A program made the position numbers and the translations under genes. DNA of 35,148 nt, from assembly GCF_001598855.1 (NCBI RefSeq), contig NZ_BCZS01000043.1, positions 1 through 35,148 on the forward strand, in the 5' to 3' direction. Shown here piece by piece: positions 26,619 to 33,621 of this stretch (position 1 is its first letter; each line of letters opens with the position of its first letter). The notes under the pieces were generated by a model. That model saw only the letters and a list, made by a program, of their open reading frames with translations. It did not search any database and was not told the DNA's origin. The stretch is from Pluralibacter gergoviae ATCC 33028 = NBRC 105706 (GTDB taxonomy: Bacteria > Pseudomonadota > Gammaproteobacteria > Enterobacterales > Enterobacteriaceae).

Positions 26619-26793
26619 TGGTGGTGGGGGAAGGATTACTCGTCGCTACGCTCCTCGCCCTTCGGGTCGTTGCCTGCGGCAACGCTTTCTCGCTGCGCTC
26701 GAATCGAACCTTGGTCGAAGCTTCTCATCCTTCCCCGGCCGGAGAAAAATGGAATCTTAACGTGAAAATTTGCGGAGTGCTTTCAGAGAGTGA
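26619..26793 (-). ncRNA. rtT-like repeat unit 1 of the tyrTV transcript
   Basis: This 175-base unit lies directly 3' of the second tRNA-Tyr on the minus strand. It has the same 19-base tRNA 3'-end copy, the same internal hairpin and the same closing inverted repeat as the neighbouring unit. Differences are a few substitutions (for example CTACG for CTGCG, GGCCGG for GGTTGG) and a diverged last 30 bases. A role like that of E. coli rtT RNA is inference from structure and position. Confidence 0.65.
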
Positions 26794-26878
<85 letters not shown>

Positions 26879-26916
26879 AGGGGTAAAATCAAATTGTGGA
26901 ACTCTCGTAAGAGTAG

Positions 26917-26969
26917 TGGTGGTGGGAGAAGCATTATTCGTCGCTTCACTTCTCACCCTTCCCCGGTTG
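26917..26969 (-). repeat. Diverged rtT-type repeat between the two tRNA-Tyr genes
   Basis: TGGTGGTGGGAGAAGCATTA followed by TTCGTCGCTTCAC aligns with the start of the full units (TGGTGGTGGGGGAAGGATTA, then CTCGTCGCTGCGC), and CCTTCCCCGG aligns with their later part, with the middle deleted. The inverted repeat is kept in changed form: GGGAGAAG (26924-26931) against CTTCTCACCC (26949-26958). Confidence 0.65.
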
Positions 26970-27020
26970 ATATCAACATCAGCCAATTCATCCGGGTTTG
27001 CTACGTTGTAGTAGCGAAAG

Positions 27021-27105
<85 letters not shown>

Positions 27106-27140
27106 TATTTACTGGCCTGCTCCTTGCGGGAGCGGGGCGC

Positions 27141-27168
27141 ATCATATCAAATGACGCGCCTCTGTAAA
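27141..27168 (-). promoter_or_regulatory. tyrT promoter (stringent, GC-rich discriminator)
   Basis: On the minus strand TTTACA (-35, 27168-27163), a 16-base spacer and TATGAT (-10, 27146-27141) are followed by the discriminator GCGCCCCGC. This matches the E. coli tyrT promoter as I recall it, a classic stringently controlled, supercoiling-sensitive promoter. A/T tracts upstream (27175-27240) are where FIS sites would lie, but I could not assign individual ones. I see no clear purU terminator in 27169-27249. Confidence 0.88.
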
Positions 27169-27249
27169 GCACTCCTTTGATAAAAATGAACTGGTTGCCT
27201 GCTTTTTATGCGTAACGACGCAAACCTAACCAGCTAATTTCATAAGGGA

Positions 27250-28092
27250 TTAAAGAATAATCGTCCGATTACCGTAAACAAACACCCGCTGCGCCAGCAC
27301 CTGATACAGCGCCCGGCTGAGAACGTTTTTCTCAACGTCGCGACCGGCGCGCATCATATCTTCCGCCGTATAGGTATGATTCACATTAATAACGTCCTGC
27401 ATAATAATCGGACCCTCGTCCAGATTATCATTCACGTAGTGTGCCGTAGCGCCAATAATCTTCACGCCGCGCTCGTAGGCCTGATGATAGGGGCGGGCAC
27501 CGATAAAGGCCGGCAGGAACGAGTGGTGAATATTGATTATCTTATTCGGGAAGCGGGAAACAAATGTCGGCGTCAGCACGCGCATATACTTCGCCAGCAC
27601 CACGTAATCCGGCTGATGCGCTTCGATGGCGTCTGCCATTAAGGCATCGTGCTCTTCGCGGGTGTGGCCTTCGTGGCTGACCAGTTCGAAAGGAATATCA
27701 AAACGCTCAACCAGCGAACGCAGGGTGTCGTGGTTACCAATCACGGCGGCAATATCGACATCCAGCCCGCCGTAGTTGGCCTTCATCAGCAGATCGCCCA
27801 GGCAGTGCGCCTCTTTGGTCACCAGAATAACGATGCGGCGGCGTCCGGCGGGGTTCAGCTCGCGAACCGACCCCTCGGGCAGGGCGCTGTCCAGATCGGC
27901 CAGCAGCGTCGCATCATTAAAAATGCCCTCCAGCTCGGTGCGCATAAAGAAGCGGCCGGTACGGTGGTCAACAAATTCGTTGTTCTGCACGATGTTCAGC
28001 TCGTGCTTGTAACAGATGTTAGTGATGCGAGCGATCAGGCCTTTTTGATCCGGACAGATAGTGCGCAGAACTTTACGTTGTAGTGAATGCAT
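27250..28092 (-). CDS. purU: PurU, formyltetrahydrofolate deformylase
   Basis: This 280-residue enzyme hydrolyses 10-formyl-THF to THF and formate, balancing one-carbon pools and supplying formate to PurT. An N-terminal ACT domain (about 1-85; TICPDQKGLIARITN) is the site of Met/Gly control in E. coli. It is followed by a formyltransferase-fold catalytic domain (about 86-280) with NIHHSFLPAFIGARPYHQAY and ATAHYVNDNLDEGPII, which carry the catalytic His and Asp. Length equals E. coli PurU. AGGA lies about 11 bases before the ATG. The gene runs toward tyrTV and follows ychJ in the same direction with a 48-base gap. Confidence 0.97.
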   Translation of the reverse strand: MHSLQRKVLRTICPDQKGLIARITNICYKHELNIVQNNEFVDHRTGRFFMRTELEGIFNDATLLADLDSALPEGSVRELNPAGRRRIVILVTKEAHCLGDLLMKANYGGLDVDIAAVIGNHDTLRSLVERFDIPFELVSHEGHTREEHDALMADAIEAHQPDYVVLAKYMRVLTPTFVSRFPNKIINIHHSFLPAFIGARPYHQAYERGVKIIGATAHYVNDNLDEGPIIMQDVINVNHTYTAEDMMRAGRDVEKNVLSRALYQVLAQRVFVYGNRTIIL

Positions 28093-28140
28093 TGCGAGGA
28101 AAATCCTGTTGAAGGTGTTTGCGACTTCAGATGCCTGGCC

Positions 28141-28599
28141 CTATTGGCCGCAGCACTTTTTAAATTTTTTACCCGAACCGCACGGACATGCGTCATTTCG
28201 GCCAATTGCCGGGCGGGTACCGTCGATATAGTACCACTGTTCATTTTCTTTTATGAATCTTGAGCGTTCGATTATCGCACCCTGTTTTTGACCATCGCGA
28301 AAACGGGCAACAAAACTGACGAATCCTTCGCTATCATTGCGGCCGGCGTCGGTGGCGAAAACCGTCAATCCGAGCCATTCCGTGCCGGCAAAGCCCTGCT
28401 CAAGCTCCTGATGCAGGCTCTGGCTGCGGCATTGCGGGTGCCACGTGGCGACCAGGTACGCCGCATCTTTTTTAACAAAAGCGGTATAGCGTGAACGCAT
28501 AAGCTGTGATGGAGTTGGCGCTAGCTGCGAGCCGGAAAGATATCGCTGGCAACATAGGCTATACTCGACAGCGTTACCACATGGGCAAAGTTGATGCAT
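28141..28599 (-). CDS. ychJ: YchJ, UPF0225/SEC-C motif protein
   Basis: This 152-residue protein has the same length as E. coli YchJ. It has a SEC-C zinc-binding motif at each end: [13 protein letters not shown] (residues 5-17) and [13 protein letters not shown] (at the C-terminus). The middle is an NTF2-like domain ([26 protein letters not shown], about 30-55). The function is unknown; SEC-C motifs bind zinc and often mediate protein contacts. It is divergent from rssA, with 113 bases between, and may be co-transcribed with purU. Confidence 0.94.
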   Translation of the reverse strand: MHQLCPCGNAVEYSLCCQRYLSGSQLAPTPSQLMRSRYTAFVKKDAAYLVATWHPQCRSQSLHQELEQGFAGTEWLGLTVFATDAGRNDSEGFVSFVARFRDGQKQGAIIERSRFIKENEQWYYIDGTRPAIGRNDACPCGSGKKFKKCCGQ

Positions 28600-28654
28600 T
28601 GACGCCTCCCGTGAGTCAATAATGAAGACGCGTGAGCGCCGGGCGGCGAATATG

Positions 28655-28684
28655 TTAACTGAGCAGTGGCGATCTTGCTACGAT
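28655..28684 (+). promoter_or_regulatory. Candidate rssAB promoter
   Basis: TACGAT (28679-28684) preceded by TGC forms an extended -10. TTAACT (28655-28660) is a poor -35 at 18-base spacing. It lies 28 bases before rssA and is the best candidate in the rssA-ychJ divergent gap, but it was chosen by eye. Confidence 0.35.
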
Positions 28685-28712
28685 AAGAAGTGGAGGATGT
28701 CCACCTGCAGTA

Positions 28713-29624
28713 ATGAGAAAATTAAAAATAGGTCTGGCGCTGGGATCAGGTGCCGCTCGGGGTTGGTCACATATTGGCGTCATAAAAGCGCTGGAAAGAA
28801 CGGGCATTGAAATTGATATCGTCGCAGGCTGCTCAATTGGTGCGCTGGTCGGGGCTGCCTATGCCTGCGATCGGCTGGACGCGCTGGAGAAGTGGGTGAC
28901 GGCCTTCCGCTACTGGGATGTCCTGCGCCTGATGGATCTCTCGTGGCGCCGCGGTGGACTACTGCGCGGTGAACGCGTGTTCAGCCACTTCAGCGAACTG
29001 CTGCCGGTGGATCAAATCGAAGCCTGCAACCGCCGCTTCGCCTCGGTAGCCACCAATCTCAGTACCGGACGCGAGCTCTGGTTTACTGAAGGTGACCTTA
29101 ATCATGCCATCCGCGCTTCCTGCAGCATCCCAGGCCTGATGGCCCCGGTGAGGCATAACGGCTATTGGCTGGTGGATGGCGCCGTGGTCAATCCGGTGCC
29201 GATTTCGCTGACCCGCGCGCTGGGCGCCGATATTGTGATAGCCGTGGATTTGCAGCACGATGCGCACCTGATGCAGCAGGACCTGCTATCGGTGAACCTT
29301 CAGCCGGATTTGCAGTCAGTTGAGGGGGAATCTTCGCTCTCCTGGTACGATCGTTGGCGCAGGCGGGCGGAGCGGAAGTCATCGCGCCTGGCAACCGCGA
29401 CGCCGACGGCGACGGAGATTATGTCAACCTCAATACAGGTGCTGGAAAACCGGCTGAAACGAAACCGTATGGCAGGCGATCCTCCCGATATTCTGTTACA
29501 ACCGTTTTGCCCACAAATATCCACACTCGATTTTCACCGGGCCGACGCCGCCATCGTCGCCGGCCGGCAGGCAGTCGAGAAAAAGATGGATGAACTATTA
29601 CCGTTAGTGCCAGCGCCTCGCTAA
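28713..29624 (+). CDS. rssA: RssA, patatin-like phospholipase family protein
   Basis: This 303-residue protein has the patatin catalytic dyad: nucleophile S41 in GCSIG (39-43) and D155 in DGA. The oxyanion glycine loop GSGAARG is at residues 11-17. The C-terminal part carries the conserved ISTLDFHRADAAI. E. coli RssA is about 301 residues, and its substrate is not defined. ATG 28713 gives the expected MRK start. The only Shine-Dalgarno-like stretch, TGGAGG (28691-28696), is about 16 bases away, in or beside a small hairpin (GTGGA 28690-28694 / TCCAC 28700-28704), so initiation may be weak or regulated. The gene lies 89 bases before rssB, as in the E. coli rssAB operon. Confidence 0.95.
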   Translation: MRKLKIGLALGSGAARGWSHIGVIKALERTGIEIDIVAGCSIGALVGAAYACDRLDALEKWVTAFRYWDVLRLMDLSWRRGGLLRGERVFSHFSELLPVDQIEACNRRFASVATNLSTGRELWFTEGDLNHAIRASCSIPGLMAPVRHNGYWLVDGAVVNPVPISLTRALGADIVIAVDLQHDAHLMQQDLLSVNLQPDLQSVEGESSLSWYDRWRRRAERKSSRLATATPTATEIMSTSIQVLENRLKRNRMAGDPPDILLQPFCPQISTLDFHRADAAIVAGRQAVEKKMDELLPLVPAPR

Positions 29625-29713
29625 GCACTTTTTCGACGACTTCAGCAAAATCTGACAGGCGGTGGGGTAGATAGCATGTCACTATTGACTTATCGTCAGC
29701 CAGGGGAGATATC

Positions 29714-30727
29714 ATGACGCAGCCATTGGCGGGAAAACTCATTCTAATCGTTGAAGACGAACCCGTTTTCCGCTCTCTACTGGATTCGTGGCTTTCATCA
29801 CTCGGCGCAGTAACGGCGTTGGCCGAAGATGGTGAAGACGCGCGGGAAAAGATGGAAACCCTCACTCCCGACCTGATGATCTGCGATATCGCGATGCCGC
29901 GAATGAACGGCCTTAAGCTGGTTGAATATTTGCGAAATAACGGCCATCAGTTGCCCATCCTCGTTATTTCTGCCACCGAAAATATGGCTGATATTGCCAA
30001 AGCGCTTCGCTTAGGCGTGCAGGATGTATTACTGAAACCGGTGCAGGATCTCGACAAGCTCAGGGAGACGGTTTTTGCCTGCCTTTATCCCAATATGTTT
30101 AATTCCCGGGTCGAAGAAGAGGAGCGGCTTTTCGAGGACTGGGACGCCCTGGTAAGCAATCCAACGGCGGCGGCAAAACTCCTTCAGGAGCTTCAGCCCC
30201 CGGTTCAGCAGACGATATCTCACTGCCGCGTTAACTATCGCCAGCTCGTTTCTGCGGATAAACCTGGGCTGGTGCTCGATATTGCGCCTTTATCTGATAA
30301 TGATCTCGCTTTCTACTGCCTGGATGTCACCCGGGCAGGGGATAACGGCGTTCTCGCTGCGCTATTACTGCGCGCGATTTTTAACAGCCTGCTGCAGGAG
30401 CAGCTGGCTCACCGCGGTCAGCGATTGCCTGAACTTGGCAGCCTGCTCAAGCAGGTCAATCAACTGCTGCGTCAGGTGAGCCTTCCCGGCCAGTTTCCGC
30501 TGCTGGTAGGCTATTATCATAGCGGGATTAAAAATTTAATCCTGGTTTCTGCCGGCCTTAACGGAACGCTTAATGCCGGAGACAGGCAGATACAGATAAG
30601 CAACGGTGTGCCGCTGGGCACCATGGGCAATACCTATTTAAATCAGATCAGCCAGCGCTGTGACGCCTGGCAGTGCCAGATCTGGGGAAGCGGCGGGCGG
30701 CTGCGCCTTATGCTGTCTGCAGAGTAA
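29714..30727 (+). CDS. rssB: RssB, adaptor delivering sigma-S (RpoS) to ClpXP
   Basis: This 337-residue protein has a receiver domain at 1-~125, with acidic residues E14, D15 and E16 and phospho-acceptor D58 (MICDIAMPRMNG). A signalling helix follows, then a C-terminal PP2C-like pseudophosphatase domain (about 140-337). Phosphorylated RssB binds RpoS and hands it to ClpXP during growth. The C-terminal domain keeps the fold (DIAPLSDNDLAFYCLDVTRAGDNGVLAALLL) but not a full metal site, as in E. coli. AGGGGAG gives a good ribosome site. It follows rssA and precedes galU; no clear terminator lies after it. Confidence 0.96.
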   Translation: MTQPLAGKLILIVEDEPVFRSLLDSWLSSLGAVTALAEDGEDAREKMETLTPDLMICDIAMPRMNGLKLVEYLRNNGHQLPILVISATENMADIAKALRLGVQDVLLKPVQDLDKLRETVFACLYPNMFNSRVEEEERLFEDWDALVSNPTAAAKLLQELQPPVQQTISHCRVNYRQLVSADKPGLVLDIAPLSDNDLAFYCLDVTRAGDNGVLAALLLRAIFNSLLQEQLAHRGQRLPELGSLLKQVNQLLRQVSLPGQFPLLVGYYHSGIKNLILVSAGLNGTLNAGDRQIQISNGVPLGTMGNTYLNQISQRCDAWQCQIWGSGGRLRLMLSAE

Positions 30728-30811
30728 CCACCTGACTTTAACTACAAAACATAGTGATTACCCCGAACTCTAAGGGGTGATAGCATTGCGTTTGTGTTTA
30801 GAAATATCCTA

Positions 30812-30844
30812 ATTCTGGTCCCGCTCTCATTTTCAGACCAGAAT
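30812..30844. other. Inverted repeat between rssB and galU
   Basis: ATTCTGGTC (30812-30820) and GACCAGAAT (30836-30844) form a perfect 9-bp stem with a 15-base loop. There is no T run, so it is not an obvious terminator. It lies just upstream of the galU -10, so it may be an operator-like or mRNA-end structure. Confidence 0.5.
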
Positions 30845-30857
30845 GGCTCATCGCTGC

Positions 30858-30866
30858 TGGTATACT
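30858..30866 (+). promoter_or_regulatory. Candidate galU promoter, extended -10
   Basis: TGG followed by TATACT (30861-30866) makes an extended -10 (TGnTATACT). No good -35 is seen 16-18 bases upstream, where the 9-bp inverted repeat ends. This would give a leader of about 50 bases before galU. Confidence 0.5.
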
Positions 30867-30922
30867 TAACGCGTTAATAATTAACGAATACGTTCAAGAG
30901 TTGAACAGTTCAGGAGATATAA

Positions 30923-31822
30923 ATGGCTGCATTAAATTCGAAAGTTACTAAGGCCGTCATCCCGGTCGCGGGATTGGGAACCAGGATGTTGCCCGCCACG
31001 AAAGCGATACCAAAAGAAATGCTGCCGCTGGTTGATAAGCCGTTGATTCAATATGTCGTTAATGAATGTATTGCTGCCGGTATCACCGAGATCGTACTGG
31101 TCACGCACTCCTCTAAAAACTCCATTGAGAACCACTTTGATACCAGCTTCGAGCTTGAGGCCATGCTGGAGAAGCGCGTTAAGCGCCAGCTGCTGGAAGA
31201 AGTTCAGTCTATCTGCCCGCCGCACGTAACGATTATGCAGGTGCGCCAGGGCCTGGCGAAAGGTCTCGGACACGCGGTGCTATGCGCGCATCCGGTCGTC
31301 GGCGATGAGCCGGTAGCGGTTATTCTGCCGGACGTTATTCTGGATGAATACGAATCGGACCTCTCGCGCGATAACCTCGCCGAGATGATCAAGCGCTTCG
31401 ATGAAACGGGCGCCAGCCAGATCATGGTTGAGCCGGTTGAAGACGTGACGGCCTACGGCGTGGTTGACTGCAAAGGCGAAAACCTTAATCCGGGCGACAG
31501 CGTACCGATGGTCGGCGTTGTTGAGAAGCCGAAGAAAGAGGCGGCGCCGTCTAATCTGGCTGTCGTTGGCCGCTATGTACTCAGCGCCGAAATCTGGGCG
31601 CTGCTGGCGAAAACCCCTCCGGGCGCGGGTGACGAAATTCAGCTGACCGACGCTATCGATATGCTTATTGAGAAAGAGACGGTTGAGGCCTACCACATGA
31701 AAGGTAAGAGCCATGATTGCGGCAATAAGCTGGGCTACATGCAGGCGTTTGTAGAATATGGCGTGCGCCATAATACGCTTGGCGCTGATTTTAAAGCCTG
31801 GCTGGAAAAGACCGTTAGTTAA
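30923..31822 (+). CDS. galU: GalU, UTP-glucose-1-phosphate uridylyltransferase
   Basis: This 299-residue enzyme makes UDP-glucose from UTP and glucose-1-phosphate for LPS core, trehalose, osmoregulated glucans and galactose metabolism. The nucleotide-binding start [22 protein letters not shown] (about 15-36), then [11 protein letters not shown] (about 113-123) and VEKPKKE (about 197-203), match E. coli GalU, which is about 302 residues. The C-terminus is about three residues shorter. AGGAGAT precedes the ATG. A terminator follows. UDP-glucose could also serve as donor for the operon glycosyltransferase at 8919-11975, but nothing here shows that. Confidence 0.97.
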   Translation: MAALNSKVTKAVIPVAGLGTRMLPATKAIPKEMLPLVDKPLIQYVVNECIAAGITEIVLVTHSSKNSIENHFDTSFELEAMLEKRVKRQLLEEVQSICPPHVTIMQVRQGLAKGLGHAVLCAHPVVGDEPVAVILPDVILDEYESDLSRDNLAEMIKRFDETGASQIMVEPVEDVTAYGVVDCKGENLNPGDSVPMVGVVEKPKKEAAPSNLAVVGRYVLSAEIWALLAKTPPGAGDEIQLTDAIDMLIEKETVEAYHMKGKSHDCGNKLGYMQAFVEYGVRHNTLGADFKAWLEKTVS

Positions 31823-31852
31823 CTAAAAGTGCGTTACTGCGGTTGAAATGCG

Positions 31853-31882
31853 CCGGGTGGCCGTCAGGCTTCCCGGTTTTTT
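31853..31882 (+). terminator. Rho-independent terminator of galU
   Basis: CCGGG (31853-31857) T GGCC pairs with GGCT T CCCGG (31872-31876) around a GTCA loop, followed by TTTTTTATT. The stem has one internal mismatch and a G-U pair, and the T run is strong. Confidence 0.88.
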
Positions 31883-31940
31883 ATTGCCTGGGATTTATAC
31901 AGAATCAGCTCGTTTCTTAATCCCGGCTAAAATGCCGGGC

Positions 31941-31966
31941 AAAAAAAATCCCGCCGGAGCGGGATT
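31941..31966 (-). terminator. Rho-independent terminator of hns
   Basis: On the minus strand AATCCCGC, loop TCCG, GCGGGATT is followed by eight T residues (A run at 31941-31948 on the plus strand). It begins 19 bases after the hns stop. A second small inverted repeat, CCCGGC/GCCGGG (31922-31939), lies next to it. Confidence 0.93.
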
Positions 31967-31984
31967 CGTTAGCAATTCGAATTA

Positions 31985-32392
31985 TTACAGGAGAAAATCG
32001 TCCAGTGTTTTACCCTGCTCATCCATTGCTTTCTTGATCACTGCCGGGGTGCGACCCTGGCCGGTCCAGGTTTTAGTTTCGCCGTTTTCGTCGACGTAGC
32101 TATATTTAGCCGGACGTGCTGCACGTTTGGTTTTGGTGCCCGCTTTAGCGGCTGACATGCTATTCAGCAGTTCATTCGGGTCAATACCATCAGCGATCAG
32201 CATTTCACGGTACTGCTGCAGTTTACGCGTACGTTCTTCGACTTCAGCAGCAGCTGCGCTTTCTTCTTCACGACGTTCGTTAACAACAACTTCTAATTTT
32301 TCCAGCATTTCTTCGAGCGTTTCCAGCGTGCATTCTCTTGCCTGGGCACGAAGAGTACGGATGTTGTTCAAAATTTTAAGTGCTTCGCTCAT
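31985..32392 (-). CDS. hns: H-NS, nucleoid-structuring xenogeneic silencer
   Basis: This 135-residue protein has an N-terminal coiled-coil oligomerisation region (about 1-80), a basic linker (TKTKRAARP, 86-94) and a C-terminal DNA-binding domain. The AT-hook-like QGR motif is at 112-114 within [12 protein letters not shown], the same numbering as E. coli. H-NS silences AT-rich acquired DNA and many stress genes. The C-terminus ends DDFLL, about two residues shorter than E. coli H-NS, which has a short extra tail. The leader before ATG (TTTGAGATTACTACA) is the same as in E. coli as I recall, the region targeted by DsrA small RNA. Confidence 0.97.
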   Translation of the reverse strand: MSEALKILNNIRTLRAQARECTLETLEEMLEKLEVVVNERREEESAAAAEVEERTRKLQQYREMLIADGIDPNELLNSMSAAKAGTKTKRAARPAKYSYVDENGETKTWTGQGRTPAVIKKAMDEQGKTLDDFLL

Positions 32393-32436
32393 TGTAGTAA
32401 TCTCAAACTTATATTGTGGGGTGGTTTGTTGGACTA

Positions 32437-32465
32437 ATAATAGAGCGTTAATTTCATATGTGCAA
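32437..32465 (-). promoter_or_regulatory. hns promoter
   Basis: On the minus strand TTGCAC (-35, 32465-32460), a 17-base spacer and TATTAT (-10, 32442-32437) are well matched, giving a start near 32430 and a leader of about 38 bases. The flanking AT-rich DNA is suited to H-NS autoregulation and FIS binding, which are known in E. coli. Confidence 0.85.
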
Positions 32466-32836
32466 TAGGTTCGATTGTAATGAATTCAAAATAGCTGTTG
32501 TCTTGTCATATTTATTAATAAAGATAACTTAAATTCTGCGCGTCGCATCCCATTGCAGCAGTGGAAAATGCTTAAAACACCTGGGCAAAGTATGCCTTTT
32601 CAGAATGCGCTGAACGAAGTATATATCCTGTAATATAAGAATCCGCTTTGCCAATTAGTCGCTGTGGATAGCGCCTGGGTGTCTATTCTCCAGGCGATGA
32701 TACAGATGCTTAACCGACAAACATCCATTAACTTAGGTTTGATAACGCCGCTACAAAATCATTCTCATGGATGATGCTGTTAGCAAATAATGCTTAAATA
32801 CTTATGCGAACGGTGGTAGTCGGCGGGGCGCTGCCG
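32466..32836. other. Long AT-rich hns-tdk intergenic region with one hairpin
   Basis: No credible gene lies between the divergent hns and tdk promoters. The DNA is AT-rich compared with its surroundings (for example TCATATTTATTAATAAAGAT near 32505-32524). One inverted repeat stands out: CGCCTGG (32672-32678) with CCAGGCG (32690-32696), 11-base loop. It lacks a T run. It could be an operator, a small-RNA structure, or chance. Confidence 0.45.
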
Positions 32837-32853
32837 GCGGTAACCGGAAGCAA

Positions 32854-32865
32854 TTATGGTACAAT
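32854..32865 (+). promoter_or_regulatory. Candidate tdk promoter, extended -10
   Basis: TATGG followed by TACAAT (32860-32865) gives an extended -10 (TRTGnTAnnnT). The -35 position (GGCGGT region) is weak, as is usual with extended -10 promoters. It lies 40 bases before the tdk ATG. Confidence 0.5.
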
Positions 32866-32905
32866 CGCCGACGATGAAATTACGACGATTGGGGTGTTGC
32901 TGTAA

Positions 32906-33532
32906 ATGGCACAACTATATTTTTACTATTCGGCAATGAACGCCGGTAAGTCGACGGCGCTATTGCAGTCCTCCTACAATTACCAGGAGCGCGGAATGCG
33001 TACCCTGGTCTATACCGCCGAGATAGACGATCGCTTTGGCGCCGGTAAGGTCAGCTCGCGTATTGGCCTTTCATCGCCAGCGAGGCTTTATAACCAGAAT
33101 ACATCTCTGTTCAATGAGATAGCCGCCATGCACGCGCAGGAGGCTATCCACTGTGTGCTGGTGGACGAAAGCCAGTTCCTGACGCGCCAGCAGGTGTATG
33201 AACTCTCTGAGGTCGTTGATGAGCTGGATATTCCGGTACTCTGCTACGGGCTGCGCACCGACTTTCGCGGTGAACTGTTTACCGGCAGCCAGTACTTGCT
33301 CGCCTGGTCCGATAAGCTGGTTGAGCTGAAAACCATCTGTTTCTGCGGGCGCAAAGCGAGTATGGTGCTGCGCCTGGATCAGGCTGGCCGCCCTTATAAC
33401 GAGGGTGAGCAGGTGGTGATTGGCGGCAATGAGCGCTATGTCTCCGTCTGTCGCAAGCATTATAAAGAGGCGCTGGCTGAAGGCTCTCTGACCGTGATAC
33501 AGCAGCGGGTAAGGGGAGATCGCGCCTCATGA
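32906..33532 (+). CDS. tdk: Tdk, thymidine kinase (type II)
   Basis: This 208-residue enzyme phosphorylates thymidine and deoxyuridine in the salvage pathway, with feedback inhibition by dTTP. The P-loop SAMNAGKS is at 9-16, the catalytic Glu is E88 in VDESQF, and a structural zinc site is formed by CFCG near 145 and C-x-x-H near 183 (VCRKHY). E. coli Tdk is about 205 residues; the tail here (GDRAS) is slightly longer. No strong Shine-Dalgarno precedes the ATG (GGGGTGTTGCTGTAA), which suggests modest expression. It is convergent with adhE. Confidence 0.96.
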   Translation: MAQLYFYYSAMNAGKSTALLQSSYNYQERGMRTLVYTAEIDDRFGAGKVSSRIGLSSPARLYNQNTSLFNEIAAMHAQEAIHCVLVDESQFLTRQQVYELSEVVDELDIPVLCYGLRTDFRGELFTGSQYLLAWSDKLVELKTICFCGRKASMVLRLDQAGRPYNEGEQVVIGGNERYVSVCRKHYKEALAEGSLTVIQQRVRGDRAS

Positions 33533-33577
33533 GCCACGCACAGCCTTTGCCGTACCGCTCGCCTGATGCGCGACAAT

Positions 33578-33607
33578 AAAAAAACCCGCCAATTTGGCGG
33601 GTTTCGT
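33578..33607. terminator. Terminator between tdk and adhE (strong for adhE)
   Basis: CCCGCC (33585-33590), loop AATTT, GGCGGG (33596-33601). On the minus strand it is followed by seven T residues (A run 33578-33584), an excellent adhE terminator. On the plus strand GTTTCGTTGT gives a weaker exit for tdk. Confidence 0.92.
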
Positions 33608-33621
33608 TGTCAGGCGGTTAC

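Noticed and set aside
27191-27233. CTGGTT/AACCAG inverted repeat as a purU terminator
   Set aside because: The stem is only 6 bp with a loop of over 30 bases and no T run; it is more likely chance within the tyrT upstream region.
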